Shown: piece by piece, positions 42,756-52,357 of the stretch
Position numbering within the stretch: the stretch's first letter is position 1
Layout: each line of letters begins with the position of its first letter
NCBI GenBank assembly: GCA_900539865.1
Contig: UQDS01000004.1
Span: 124,001-188,000 of the forward strand
Source: an uncultured Mollicutes bacterium
Lineage (GTDB): Bacteria; Bacillota_I; Bacilli_A; RFN20; CAG-288
DNA length: 64,000 nucleotides
Direction of reading: 5' to 3'
Translations under genes and position numbers: made by a program
The notes under the pieces: generated by a model
The model's database searches: none
What the model was told of the DNA's origin: nothing
What the model saw: the letters and a program-made list of their open reading frames with translations, nothing else

Positions 42756-43127
42756 CTACTTTTCTTCTTTGTCAATAACTTCAATTTTAGTGACATTGTT
42801 CAATTGAGGGGGATAGACAAGGGAAATATTTCCGTCGTAGGTTACTTTCAACTGATCTCCTTCTTTTAAATCATCGATGCTGATTTCTTTTCCTTTGTAG
42901 ACAACCTTGCCTTCAGGGACCATATCGAAGGTGTAGAAATAATCTTCGGTACCTGTGTTTTGAACGTTAAGTCCCCAAAAGTCGTTGACGTTGGAGTAGG
43001 TTCCCGTAATGATAAAGGTGGAATTTTTTTCAATTTCCATTCCTCTCATGTGACCTTCTTCTCTGTCGCGGTATTTTGAGAAGCCGCTGACGAGAGAAAG
43101 TGATGCAAATAACAATCCGTTTTTCAT
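42756..43127 (-). CDS. Small probably exported protein, DUF3221-like
   Basis: 123 residues. The N-terminus (MKNGLLFASLSLVSGFS) could be a weak signal peptide without a lipobox. The rest is a beta-rich OB-like domain with ISIDDLKEGDQLKVTYDGNI and ending VYPPQLNNVTKIEVI, the pattern of DUF3221/YobA-type proteins. GGAGG precedes the ATG. Function unknown. Confidence 0.6.
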   Translation of the reverse strand: MKNGLLFASLSLVSGFSKYRDREEGHMRGMEIEKNSTFIITGTYSNVNDFWGLNVQNTGTEDYFYTFDMVPEGKVVYKGKEISIDDLKEGDQLKVTYDGNISLVYPPQLNNVTKIEVIDKEEK

Positions 43128-43167
43128 AGCGACCTCCTTTAATATCTTTTATTATAAATGATTTTTC

Positions 43168-44094
43168 TTATTTTTCGTAGTTGCTGAAAAAACGTTTTAC
43201 ATATGGGTCTATTTCGTCTTGTCCATATGTGTTTTTCAAGCGTCCGTAGACTTTATCGACAAGAGCGCTCGCCCCTTTGGGAATGGTGATGTGGAAGATT
43301 TCTTCCATATGTTTCCATTCTTTTAAGAACGCGTAACGCGATATGACAGAACTCACAGCTACACTAGGATAATAACTTTCACCTCTTGTTCGGAAAACTA
43401 AGGGGTTTGTAACTATTTCTTCGGCAACTAATTTGCGGTAATCGTTTTCCGGTGTGAATTGATCGACATAGATGATTGTGTCAGCGCTGATTTCATATTT
43501 CTCCATCAGTGCTTTTTGTGCTAAATTGTGACATTTTGCCATAGCTTTGTGAATGTTGAATCCTCGCGCTTGAAGGCGTGAGAGTTTATCAGGAGATACC
43601 ATGACAGTGTAATTTGCAATGCGTCGCTTTAATATTGGTCCGATATCCAAAATATAATCGTCATTCATCTTTTTTGAATCGTTGACTTTATATTTTTCTA
43701 AAAAGGCGATATCTTTTTCTGTGACATAGCTTGCTGTGACAATCAAAGGTCCGAAAAAATCACCGACTCCGACTTCATCGCTGCCGATTTGTCTTCCTAA
43801 ATCTTCCCAGCACTTGATATAATTTGTATCTTTTTTTTCTGCGTTATCATCGATTTTTGTAACGGTATAGTCATGAGAAAATTGAGAGATTTCATCGCGG
43901 ACCTGTGTTTCCGGTCCCGAAAAGACAATCGTATAAATTGATTGTTTATTTTTATATGCGTGAATCGTGACACCGTGAGAGCGTGTGAGGAAGTATTCGT
44001 AGGGTTTTCTTTCTTCCTTGATCTCTTGGGCGCTGTAGAAATCTTTGATTTCTTCCGCCTTAGCTTGATCTGTTTTGAATTTTGCGTAAATCAT
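43168..44094 (-). CDS. rnhC: Ribonuclease HIII
   Basis: 308 residues. An N-terminal TBP-like substrate-binding domain (about 1-85) is followed by the RNase HII/HIII catalytic domain with GSDEVGVGDFFGP (first acidic pair), YVDQF and the late PKGASALVDKVYGRL region. It cleaves RNA in RNA-DNA hybrids. Divergent from mutS2, which is often its neighbour in Firmicutes. A TATACT box with TG extension lies 9 nt before the ATG and no Shine-Dalgarno is seen. Confidence 0.95.
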   Translation of the reverse strand: MIYAKFKTDQAKAEEIKDFYSAQEIKEERKPYEYFLTRSHGVTIHAYKNKQSIYTIVFSGPETQVRDEISQFSHDYTVTKIDDNAEKKDTNYIKCWEDLGRQIGSDEVGVGDFFGPLIVTASYVTEKDIAFLEKYKVNDSKKMNDDYILDIGPILKRRIANYTVMVSPDKLSRLQARGFNIHKAMAKCHNLAQKALMEKYEISADTIIYVDQFTPENDYRKLVAEEIVTNPLVFRTRGESYYPSVAVSSVISRYAFLKEWKHMEEIFHITIPKGASALVDKVYGRLKNTYGQDEIDPYVKRFFSNYEK

Positions 44095-44103
44095 TGTGTT
44101 TTT

Positions 44104-44128
44104 AGTATACCATCATTCGCGGTATAAT
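44104..44128. promoter_or_regulatory. Divergent promoters of rnhC and mutS2
   Basis: Minus strand TG-G-TATACT (44112-44104) for rnhC and plus strand TATAAT (44123-44128) for mutS2 lie back to back within 25 bp, so the two genes share one control region. Confidence 0.5.
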
Positions 44129-44158
44129 AATATTGTTTAAGGTAGAAAACGTCACAAT

Positions 44159-46507
44159 ATGTCTGAAAATTATTTAGCGAACGAAGTGAATCTCGTCATT
44201 CACCATCTGAAGTCTTACTTCGCCTTAGAAGGGCTGAAGAACAATTTTGATATCGATCATTTTTTGGCAAAAAATGAATTAGATCTTGAGTTATCCCATC
44301 AGTATTTAGAGGAATTCTCACGCTATCTATCCAAAGGAAATCAAATCAATATACCATCTCTTTTGGATTTAGAGCCGGTCTTTGTCGCTCTTGAAAAACA
44401 ATCCGTTTTATCAAGCCAAGAGTTATCAAGCATTGCCGATTTATTGACAAGCAGTCAATATCTTTATGATTTATTCTATGATAAAAAAGAATTTTATCAC
44501 CTCAACGATGACGCTTTGGATCTCAACCCAGTCATTGGTTTAAAGAGAGATTTGATCGCTTGTATCGAACCTGATTTTTCGATTGCGGATTCCGCTAGTG
44601 CGAAATTGAAAGATGTCCGCAACAAGATTAGGACCATTCAACGATCTTTGACAAATATCATGTCATCCTATAAGAACAGGTATTCACAATACCTCTCTAG
44701 TGATTTGATCACGTTCAAAGGCGGAGAAGAAGCTCTTCCTGTCAAAACCAATTTTAAAGGATATGTTAAGGGAACTGTCGTCTCTTATTCTGCTACTGGT
44801 GAAACGTGCTATATGGTCCCTTATGAAGTGATTGATCTCAGAAACAATCTTTCTTCTTTGCTTCAGGAGGAAGCAGGGGAAGAGATGAAGGTTTTAACAG
44901 ATCTATCACAAAAGTGTGCAAAACAAATTAAGTATCTCAAGAGAGATTATGAGATCATTTACAATTTTGATCGCTATTTAGGTTGTGTCCATTTCGGCAA
45001 TTCTTACGATGGTGTCATTGCGGAAGTCTCGCAAAAGGAATTGAAGTTAGAACAATTTTTCCACCCGTTATTAAAAGCAGAAAAAGTCATAACCAATTCT
45101 CTTGAGTTGGGTGGGAAAGAACCTTTGACTTTGTTGATTACAGGACCAAACGCAGGCGGTAAGTCTATCTTGATTAAAGCGGTTGCTTTGGCAGTCATGA
45201 TGGATAAATTAGGAATGATGGTACCCTGTCATAAAGAAGCGAAGATTCCTTATATTGATTTTGTATATTTTTTAGGTGGCGACAATCAGTCGGTGATGGA
45301 TAATTTGTCAACCTTCTCATCCCATCTTTTAGAGATTAAAAAAATCACTGAAAGAGCCAGTGAAAAGTCACTTGTCATCATCGATGAAGTCGGTGAAGGA
45401 ACTTCTCCCAAAGATGGAGAAGCAATCGGTGTTGCCATCATGAAATACTTTGAAAAACTGGGCTGTCTCACCTTACTTACTTCCCATTTTGACGGTATGA
45501 AAATTTATGCAGCTAACGATGAAAAAGCCCTGACGGGAGCGATGGAATTCAACAATGGATCGTTAAAGCCAACCTATCGACTTCTTTTACATACCACAGG
45601 AAAGTCCTATGGTATTCTTTTGGCGCGACAAATGGGTTTAAATGAATCGATTGTTCAAGACGCGCTTGCTTTTGAAAAGGAAAGAAGCAATCAAGATACG
45701 GATGCGCTGATGGAAAAGTTGACAGAACAAGTCTCAATCAACGAGAAAAAAGCACGTGAATTAGATAATAAAATGAAAGACTTGGAACGCATGATGGAGA
45801 AGCGACAAAAAGCAATTGATGCGTTGAATGAAGAGAAAAATTCCATCAAGATGAAGGCAAATGCCAAAATTGAACGCTTGGTTGAAATGCGTATTCAAGA
45901 GATCAATAAAGTTTGGCAACAAAAAGAAGGAAATTCGGATGTTACCTATTCTCAAGTCTCGCAGGCAAAAGGGGAACTAAAGAAAATTGCAGAAGAAAGT
46001 TCTCCTTCGTTACAAATATTTGAAAAGCCGAATGAGATTAAAGATTTAAAAATCGGTGAATTTGTTGAAGATGAAGACGGACGCAAAGGAAAAGTTCTTG
46101 AGATCAAGAAAAAAGAAGTGCTTTTGGATATGGACGGATTGCGCATTCGCCGTAAAATTGCCGGTTTAGTACGTGCGAAACTCACAGTGAATGATGTCAA
46201 AGTTAAAAAAGAAAAGAAATACACATCGATCGATGCAGCGATTTTAAACCTCGGCGATCCGCAAGGAATGGAGTGCAATATCATTGGTCTCCATGTGGAT
46301 GAAGCGATGCGAAAAGTGGTTTCTTTCTTAGATTCTGCTCGTTTGAGAAAATACACGAGTGTTAGAATCATCCATGGCGCCGGCACTTTTGCGTTAAAAA
46401 ATGCCGTTTGGAAATATCTTGCAAACCACAAAGAATTTGTCAAAGATTATCGCTTGGGCGGTGAAGGAGAAGGTGGTTTAGGAGCCACGGTAGTACACTT
46501 AAGATGA
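44159..46507 (+). CDS. mutS2: MutS2 (Smr-domain MutS homologue)
   Basis: 782 residues, standard length. The core ATPase has Walker A LLITGPNAGGKSILIKA (about 325-341) and Walker B IIDEVGEGTSP. A long charged coiled coil follows (about 515-590), then a KOW-like segment and the C-terminal Smr domain (about 700-782; GLHVDEAM, IIHGAGTFALKNAV). MutS2 acts on recombination intermediates and, in Bacillus, on collided ribosomes. It overlaps uvrC by ATGA. Confidence 0.96.
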   Translation: MSENYLANEVNLVIHHLKSYFALEGLKNNFDIDHFLAKNELDLELSHQYLEEFSRYLSKGNQINIPSLLDLEPVFVALEKQSVLSSQELSSIADLLTSSQYLYDLFYDKKEFYHLNDDALDLNPVIGLKRDLIACIEPDFSIADSASAKLKDVRNKIRTIQRSLTNIMSSYKNRYSQYLSSDLITFKGGEEALPVKTNFKGYVKGTVVSYSATGETCYMVPYEVIDLRNNLSSLLQEEAGEEMKVLTDLSQKCAKQIKYLKRDYEIIYNFDRYLGCVHFGNSYDGVIAEVSQKELKLEQFFHPLLKAEKVITNSLELGGKEPLTLLITGPNAGGKSILIKAVALAVMMDKLGMMVPCHKEAKIPYIDFVYFLGGDNQSVMDNLSTFSSHLLEIKKITERASEKSLVIIDEVGEGTSPKDGEAIGVAIMKYFEKLGCLTLLTSHFDGMKIYAANDEKALTGAMEFNNGSLKPTYRLLLHTTGKSYGILLARQMGLNESIVQDALAFEKERSNQDTDALMEKLTEQVSINEKKARELDNKMKDLERMMEKRQKAIDALNEEKNSIKMKANAKIERLVEMRIQEINKVWQQKEGNSDVTYSQVSQAKGELKKIAEESSPSLQIFEKPNEIKDLKIGEFVEDEDGRKGKVLEIKKKEVLLDMDGLRIRRKIAGLVRAKLTVNDVKVKKEKKYTSIDAAILNLGDPQGMECNIIGLHVDEAMRKVVSFLDSARLRKYTSVRIIHGAGTFALKNAVWKYLANHKEFVKDYRLGGEGEGGLGATVVHLR

Positions 46508-48336
46508 GTTATTTAGATTACCCGCTTCTTGTTCAAAAAATATCATTGCTTCCCGATCGTCCTGGGTCTTATCAGATGAAGGATGCAAATGGCACTGTTA
46601 TCTATGTCGGAAAAGCAAAATCGCTTGTCAAAAGAGTCAAGCAGTATTTCACGCGTCCGCAAGTTGGAAAAGTCAATAGAATGGTGCAAGAGATTCGCGA
46701 CTTTGATATCATCGAAACAAGCTCGGAAAAAGAAGCTCTTCTTTTAGAAATCTCCCTGATTCATAAATATTATCCGAAATACAATATCATGTTGATGGAT
46801 GATAGAACTTATCCTTATATCGCTTTAAAAAAGAGCGGGGATCCTTACTTGAAAATAACAAGATCAGATAAAGAAAAGGGTTATTATTATTTTGGTCCTT
46901 TTACGAATTCAAGTGACGCTTATAAAATGATTGATCTTTTAAATAAGATTTATCCGCTTAGAAAATGTAAAAACATCCCTACGCGTCCTTGTTTATATTA
47001 TCATTTAGGACAGTGTTTAGCCCCTTGTATTCACGATGTAGAAGAAAAAGATTATCAGGAGATCAGTGCAGATATTTATCGCTTTTTAAACGGAGACACA
47101 AAGCCGGTAGTCAATGACTTAAAAGAAAAAATGAAAAAAGCGGCTTCTGATTTAGAATTTGAAAAAGCTCAAGAATATAAAAAGATCATTGAAACAATAG
47201 AACATATTACTTCCTCACAAAAAATCATCTTCGCCGATCATGTCAGTCGGGACATTATTGGGTATTCGATCCGCGAAGGATATATATGTGTCGTCTTTCT
47301 TTTGTTTAGAAAAGGTGTTTTGCTTGGAAAAAATGTTTATATAGAAGAATTAGAAGATAATATTAATGATGTATTAGAGAATATTATTGTTCAATTTTAC
47401 CAGCGTCACACCAGCCATCCTACCGAACTGATTGTCCCAAATCACGCAATCGTCGAGGTTTTAAAAGAGTCTTTGGGATTTCAAGTGGCTGCTCCGACGA
47501 GAGGGAAACGCCGCGATTTGATCAGCCTTGCTTTGGAAAACAGCAAGCAGATGCTCGATCAACATTTTCAAACTGCGAGATTAAACGACGATGTTTTAAA
47601 ATTGTTAGAGGAGTTACAGGAAAAACTCGGATTGAAAAAAACACCATTAGACATTGAACTTTACGACAACTCACACATCCAAGGATATGATCCAGTGGGT
47701 GCGATGGTCAAATATATCAACGGGCAAAAAGTGCCTTCTTTATATCGTAAATTTAAAATCACGCAACCGAATCCACAAGATGATTTAGCTTCCATGGAAG
47801 AGGTGTTGACCCGTCGATTTAGGAGGTTGAAAGAAGAGAATCAAAAACTTCCGGACCTCATCATTTTAGATGGTGGAATTACTCAGTGTCAGGTGGGATT
47901 ACATGTGAAAGAACAAGAGGGAATATCGATTCCGCTTGCCGGTTTACAAAAGAATGAGAAGCATGAAACTGACTCCTTGCTCAATGCGGATACCGGCGAA
48001 ATTATTCCTCTTGAGAGAAACACGCCCTTATTCTTTTTATTGATGCGTATGCAAGATGAAATTCATCGTTTTGCTATCACCTACCATCGTGGAAAAAGAG
48101 AAAAAGCAAATTATCGAACGATATATGATGACATAAAGAACGTCGGCGATAAAAGAAAGAAAAAGTTGTTAGACTTGTATCCGACATTGGAATCCTTGCA
48201 AGGAGTGTTGAAAGAAGAACTGATGCAAATCGTTCCAGAAGAAGCTGCTTGTGCAATCATAGAAAAACGTGATGCCTATTTGAATGAGATGAATCAAATC
48301 AAAAGGGAACACACAAAGAGAGGAAATACAAAATGA
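46504..48336 (+). CDS. uvrC: UvrABC excision nuclease subunit C
   Basis: 610 residues. The GIY-YIG nuclease domain is at the N-terminus (PGSYQMKDANGTVIYVGKAK). A cysteine cluster (CKNIPTRPCLYYHLGQCLAPC), a UVR motif (about 200-235), the RNase H-like nuclease (ELYDNSHIQG, PDLIILDGG) and C-terminal helix-hairpin-helix repeats follow. It makes both incisions in nucleotide excision repair. It is coupled to mutS2 and to the next gene by ATGA-type overlaps, forming a DNA-repair operon. Confidence 0.97.
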   Translation: MSYLDYPLLVQKISLLPDRPGSYQMKDANGTVIYVGKAKSLVKRVKQYFTRPQVGKVNRMVQEIRDFDIIETSSEKEALLLEISLIHKYYPKYNIMLMDDRTYPYIALKKSGDPYLKITRSDKEKGYYYFGPFTNSSDAYKMIDLLNKIYPLRKCKNIPTRPCLYYHLGQCLAPCIHDVEEKDYQEISADIYRFLNGDTKPVVNDLKEKMKKAASDLEFEKAQEYKKIIETIEHITSSQKIIFADHVSRDIIGYSIREGYICVVFLLFRKGVLLGKNVYIEELEDNINDVLENIIVQFYQRHTSHPTELIVPNHAIVEVLKESLGFQVAAPTRGKRRDLISLALENSKQMLDQHFQTARLNDDVLKLLEELQEKLGLKKTPLDIELYDNSHIQGYDPVGAMVKYINGQKVPSLYRKFKITQPNPQDDLASMEEVLTRRFRRLKEENQKLPDLIILDGGITQCQVGLHVKEQEGISIPLAGLQKNEKHETDSLLNADTGEIIPLERNTPLFFLLMRMQDEIHRFAITYHRGKREKANYRTIYDDIKNVGDKRKKKLLDLYPTLESLQGVLKEELMQIVPEEAACAIIEKRDAYLNEMNQIKREHTKRGNTK

Positions 48337-48872
48337 TGAAAAAATTGACATTTATCCACTATCTTCCTGGCGTAGTTTGCATTTTGTGCGCCTTAGCTGT
48401 TTTTGGTCTTATGGCAATACCTTCTTCTCAATATGAATTACTTTCTTTAATGGCAAAGTTAAATGAGATGACTACCGACACACAACAATTGATCAATCTT
48501 CGTGTTGCGGTGCCGGGGTTGATGGTCATTTTCAATCTTTTGTGGCTTGCAGCACTCATCCTATTGTCGGTGATTACCCTCTTTGCATCGGATATCTATA
48601 CTATGAAACAGTTTCACAACTTTATTTTCCCTTTACCTTTGTTGATCCTTGTTAACTCAATTATCTATTTTGCTGTGGGATATGGCGTTGCAATTGAAAA
48701 GACGATGATTGTATCTTCCTTTAATATCATTTATTTAATCGCTGTTCTTCTTTTTACCATCGCATATTATTCTCTTTGGTATCGCTTTATCCGCACACCA
48801 TTTCTTGAGTTGAAAAAGGATGTCATGGAAGGAAGAATCGTTGTTCCTGATGAGGATGAAAACGAGGAATAA
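48333..48872 (+). CDS. Unknown four-helix membrane protein
   Basis: 179 residues with four membrane segments (about 9-28, 62-85, 97-118 and 125-148) and an acidic cytosolic C-terminus. It overlaps the end of uvrC by 4 nt. No family was recognised. The link with uvrC may be only transcriptional. Confidence 0.7.
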   Translation: MMKKLTFIHYLPGVVCILCALAVFGLMAIPSSQYELLSLMAKLNEMTTDTQQLINLRVAVPGLMVIFNLLWLAALILLSVITLFASDIYTMKQFHNFIFPLPLLILVNSIIYFAVGYGVAIEKTMIVSSFNIIYLIAVLLFTIAYYSLWYRFIRTPFLELKKDVMEGRIVVPDEDENEE

Positions 48873-48957
48873 AACGATAAAGAGAAATATTTTATTTGCA
48901 AAAGCATGCGAAAAATGATGAAAAAAGTATTGTTTTTGCACACGCGCAAAAACTTCT

Positions 48958-48985
48958 TGAAAAAGACTTTTATAAAGCGTATAAT
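48958..48985 (+). promoter_or_regulatory. Promoter of tRNA-Pro
   Basis: TTGAAA (48958-48963), a 16-nt spacer and TATAAT (48980-48985), 24 nt before the tRNA. An 8-bp inverted repeat (GTTTTTGC ... GCAAAAAC, 48932-48953) lies just upstream. Confidence 0.65.
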
Positions 48986-49009
48986 TGTATAGCCTACGAG
49001 GTAGGTGTT

Positions 49010-49086
49010 CGGGACATAGCGCAGCTTGGTAGCGCACTTCCTTGGGGTGGAAGGGGTCATGAGTTCAAATCTCATTGTTCCGACCA
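49010..49086 (+). tRNA. tRNA-Pro (anticodon GGG)
   Basis: 77 nt. The acceptor CGGGACA pairs with TGTTCCG, discriminator A and encoded CCA follow. The anticodon stem CTTCC/GGAAG encloses TTGGGGT, giving GGG. D arm AGCGCAGCTTGGTAGCGC and GTTCAAATC are standard. Confidence 0.95.
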
Positions 49087-49093
49087 TTTAATA

Positions 49094-49138
49094 AAAGATT
49101 CCCCTGTTTGACCACATTGGTGAAACAGGGGATTTTTT
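49094..49138. terminator. Terminator after tRNA-Pro (bidirectional)
   Basis: ATTCCCCTGTTT pairs with AAACAGGGGAT, then a seven-T run. The reverse orientation can serve the minus-strand PfkB gene. Confidence 0.85.
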
Positions 49139-49162
49139 TGTGAAAAAAAGAAAATCGGCAAC

Positions 49163-50059
49163 TTATTTTACTTCGTAATTGCGAAGCGCTTCTTTGATGA
49201 GAGGGGTACAAGGAGAAAGAGATTTTAAGGTGATAGAGGAAATTTCTTTTGCAAAGAGGCACGCTCTTTTTAAATCACAATCTCTTCTTAAGCTATAGAG
49301 AATACCGGCGCAGAAAGCATCACCACATCCTGTCGTGGAGATCACATCATTTTCTTTTAAAACAGGAATTGAGAATATGTTTCCATCTTGCATTGCGACG
49401 ATATCGTGGAAACCATTGGTGATACAGGCGTTTTTTAAACCGCAGGAAAGCATTCCTTTGCAAAGCTCTATTGCGGTAGCTTCTTTCTTGTTCATAAGAT
49501 ATTGTGCTTCTAACAAGTTGCACTTCAATAAATAAATTTTATTTAAATGATTTTTAAATCGAATAATTTTACTTGTGCTGACTCCTTCGACAATGATCTT
49601 TTTATTTGTGCTTTTCAAAATGTAATCAATACAAGATTCAGAAAGGTTTGCATCCAAGAAGATCAAATCGTGATTTTCAAGAAGTGAAGCAAAAGGATAC
49701 AAAGCTTCTTTTTTCATTTTGTCCATGATTTTATTTTGGCAGATTGCAACTTGCATCTCACCGTTATCATTATCGATGGAAAGATAGGTTCCTGTTTGCT
49801 CTTTGCTTTCGATATATTTTGTCGATATGTTTAAACTTTTTAAATTCTCTTGAATTTTTTTACCATTGATGTCATTTCCCACGGATGTTAAAAAAGTGAA
49901 CGTATCCTCCAGATAAGACAAGTCTTCCGCTATATTGCGGGAGACACCTCCAAAGGAATAAGAAATATCACCGATATTTGAATCTTGAAAAATGATTTTT
50001 TTATTCGCTTTGGCCTTAATATCAATATTAGAGCCACCAATCAATAATAAACTATCCAT
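49163..50059 (-). CDS. PfkB-family carbohydrate/nucleoside kinase
   Basis: 298 residues, ribokinase fold. The N-terminal LLLIGGSNIDIKAKA and the FGGVSRNIAEDLSYL substrate region (about 37-50) precede the C-terminal signature VISTTGCGDAFCAGILYS with the catalytic Asp. The N-terminus resembles pseudouridine kinase (PsuK) in style. The substrate is not certain; no psuG partner is adjacent. Confidence 0.85.
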   Translation of the reverse strand: MDSLLLIGGSNIDIKAKANKKIIFQDSNIGDISYSFGGVSRNIAEDLSYLEDTFTFLTSVGNDINGKKIQENLKSLNISTKYIESKEQTGTYLSIDNDNGEMQVAICQNKIMDKMKKEALYPFASLLENHDLIFLDANLSESCIDYILKSTNKKIIVEGVSTSKIIRFKNHLNKIYLLKCNLLEAQYLMNKKEATAIELCKGMLSCGLKNACITNGFHDIVAMQDGNIFSIPVLKENDVISTTGCGDAFCAGILYSLRRDCDLKRACLFAKEISSITLKSLSPCTPLIKEALRNYEVK

Positions 50060-50093
50060 ATTTACTCCTTTAACATCAAATTCTAGAATGATA

Positions 50094-50127
50094 AAAATCG
50101 CATGTGGAGATCACTCCCACATGCGAT
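50094..50127 (-). terminator. Terminator of the nucleotidyltransferase gene
   Basis: ATCGCATGTGG pairs with CCACATGCGAT around a 10-nt loop, followed on the minus strand by TTTTATC. Confidence 0.82.
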
Positions 50128-50133
50128 ATAAGG

Positions 50134-50988
50134 TTAAAATTCAGGATATAAGCCTTCTTTGATGTAATTGTTAAGACTTTCTTGTACGGCAGGAAGATCT
50201 TCTTTATAAGTGATACCGAACCATTTGTCGGTGTTATGGTAAACTTTTACGCTTGCCTGTTTATCTTTCAAGGCGTCAAATATCACCATTTGAATAAAGA
50301 GCTCATCTTTCATCAAATCCGCATTCTTTAAGAACGCGTCATATGCTTTTTCTAAGTGTTCGAAGATATCGGGAGTTAAACCCCAGAGATTCATCGAAAC
50401 CGGTGTGTTATAGGCGAGAGTAATATCTTTTCCCTCTTCTTGATAGACGAAATGAGAATTGATGCCGCACGCCTCGTGAATGTGAGTAAGATAACCGTCT
50501 TTGATTTCGCAAACACCGCGGTTGACCGTTCCGTTTTCCGAAATTGTTTTATCTAATTGATAGGCGACCATGCAATATTCACCCTTTTTGGCATCGGTTA
50601 AATGTTTTTGAATTTCAACAAAACCGTTGGGGCCATAGTAATCATCTGCATTGATGATAGCAAAAGGTGTTTTGACTACATCTTTACAACAGAGAATCGC
50701 CTGACCAGTTCCAAATGGTTTCTTTCTTCCTTCCGGAAGTGCAGAAAGATCTTGTAATACATATTCGACATCAATATGTTGCGCAATGCGATTGCCAACC
50801 AATTCTTTAAAATCTTTTTCAATTTCCTTGCGAATGATAAAGACGACTTTCGAAAAGCCTGCTTTTTTCGCATCATAGACAGAGAAATCTAAAATGCCTT
50901 TTCCGTCTTTCGTAATTGGTGCAGCTTGCTTTAAGCCACCAAAGCGGCTACCCATACCGGCAGCCATGACAACGAGTGTAGTTTCCAT
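50134..50988 (-). CDS. Sugar-phosphate nucleotidyltransferase-like protein
   Basis: 284 residues. The N-terminal LVVMAAGMGSRFGGLKQ is the nucleotide-binding loop of NTP transferases, and FAIINADDYYGPNGF carries the metal-binding Asp. KWFGITYKEDLPAV at the C-terminus is typical of a subfamily often encoded near galE. It probably forms an NDP-sugar for envelope glycans; sugar and nucleotide are unknown. Separate terminators suggest that it and galE are transcribed independently. Confidence 0.83.
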   Translation of the reverse strand: METTLVVMAAGMGSRFGGLKQAAPITKDGKGILDFSVYDAKKAGFSKVVFIIRKEIEKDFKELVGNRIAQHIDVEYVLQDLSALPEGRKKPFGTGQAILCCKDVVKTPFAIINADDYYGPNGFVEIQKHLTDAKKGEYCMVAYQLDKTISENGTVNRGVCEIKDGYLTHIHEACGINSHFVYQEEGKDITLAYNTPVSMNLWGLTPDIFEHLEKAYDAFLKNADLMKDELFIQMVIFDALKDKQASVKVYHNTDKWFGITYKEDLPAVQESLNNYIKEGLYPEF

Positions 50989-51100
50989 GAGTTAAACTCC
51001 GTTCAATAAAAATATTATATAACGTTTTTTAACGATTTCAAAATGTGCAAAAAGAGATGAAAAGAAGGTCACTTGTTTCTATTTTTATTTTCTACCAGTA

Positions 51101-51125
51101 AAAAAGCCACCGCTAGGGTGGCTCT
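51101..51125 (-). terminator. Terminator of galE
   Basis: GAGCCACC-CTAGC-GGTGGCTT followed by T residues on the minus strand. Confidence 0.87.
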
Positions 51126-51131
51126 TACGTT

Positions 51132-52142
51132 TTATTTTAAATAACCTTGGGGATTGTGGCTTTGCCAGTTCCAAGTGTCACGACACATATCTTCTAAGTT
51201 ATATTTTGCCTTCCAATGAAGCTCTTCTAAAGCTAAATCTGCACAGGCATAGCAGCTGGCGACATCGCCTGCTCTTCTTCCTTCCACTACATAAGGAAGT
51301 TCTTTTCCGCACGCTTTTTCAAAAGCGTGAATCATATCAAAGACAGAATAGCCAACACCAGTACCTAAGTTGTAAATATGAACACCGGCTTCGGTGCAGT
51401 ACTTTAAAGCGGCAGTGTGACCCAATGCCAAATCGACAACGTGGATGTAATCTCTAACACCGGTGCCATCGGGAGTGGGATAATCGTTTCCATAGACGTG
51501 AATCTTTTCTAATTTTCCGGAAGCGACTTGTGCAACATAAGGCATGAGATTGTTAGGAATGCCTTTAGGATCTTCACCAATCAAACCGCTGGGGTGAGCA
51601 CCGACAGGGTTGAAATAGCGTAAAAGGATGATGTTCCAGGAAGGATCAGAAACATATAAATCTTGGAGGATGTGTTCGATGAAGAGTTTAGTGGCGCCAT
51701 AAGGATTGGTGACACCGAGTTTACAGGTTTCATCCAAAGGTAACTTTTCAGGTACACCATAGACTGTTGCAGAAGAAGAGAAGATAAATGTTCTGCAATC
51801 AAATTCTTTCATGACCTCTAATAAAGCCAAGGTACCATAGATATTGTTATCATAATATTCAAGCGGGATTCTTACGCTTTCGCCAACTGCTTTTAAGCCA
51901 GCAAAATGAATGACGGCATCGATTTTATTCTCTTGGAAAATTCGACGGTCACCTTCTTTATCTCTCATGTCAATCTGATAAAACTTGACCGGTTTTCCAG
52001 TGATCTGTTCCACTCTTTCTAAAGCAGTAGGACAGGAGTTATAGAGATTGTCCATAACGACTACGTCATAGCCCTGGTTTTGTAATTCGACGACTGTATG
52101 TGTGCCGATATAACCAGCACCACCTGTTACTAAAATTGTCAT
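51132..52142 (-). CDS. galE: UDP-glucose 4-epimerase
   Basis: 336 residues from the ATG at 52142 (AAGGA just upstream), so that the protein begins with the NAD-binding motif MTILVTGGAGYIGTHT. The catalytic Ser/Tyr-x-x-x-Lys is in FSSSATVYG and NPYGATKLFIE. Length and the late NLGTGVGYSVFDMI region match GalE. It interconverts UDP-glucose and UDP-galactose in the cytosol. Confidence 0.95.
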   Translation of the reverse strand: MTILVTGGAGYIGTHTVVELQNQGYDVVVMDNLYNSCPTALERVEQITGKPVKFYQIDMRDKEGDRRIFQENKIDAVIHFAGLKAVGESVRIPLEYYDNNIYGTLALLEVMKEFDCRTFIFSSSATVYGVPEKLPLDETCKLGVTNPYGATKLFIEHILQDLYVSDPSWNIILLRYFNPVGAHPSGLIGEDPKGIPNNLMPYVAQVASGKLEKIHVYGNDYPTPDGTGVRDYIHVVDLALGHTAALKYCTEAGVHIYNLGTGVGYSVFDMIHAFEKACGKELPYVVEGRRAGDVASCYACADLALEELHWKAKYNLEDMCRDTWNWQSHNPQGYLK

Positions 52143-52285
52143 ATTCCTTAGAGCCTCCATTTTCAACACTATTTTAAAGCATTTTTTTATATTATGAAAT
52201 ATATAAAAAATACTATATCATGTGTTTTTCTCTAAACTTAATGAAAAATTGTAAAACAAAAATATGTTGTATGCCTCTTTTATCG

Positions 52286-52314
52286 TTGTAAGAAATTTAA
52301 TTAATGGGTATAAT
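52286..52314 (+). promoter_or_regulatory. Promoter of the DUF2804-lipase operon
   Basis: TTGTAA (52286-52291), a 17-nt spacer and TATAAT (52309-52314). The start codon is 44 nt downstream with a good Shine-Dalgarno. Confidence 0.6.
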
Positions 52315-52357
52315 AAATATATATGTAGAAAAAATATAGCAAAAGGGAGGAACATAC

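Noticed and set aside
45952..46443. 163-codon minus-strand ORF within mutS2
   Set aside because: Shadow of the Smr/KOW part of mutS2; Ser/Phe-rich and without domain signals.
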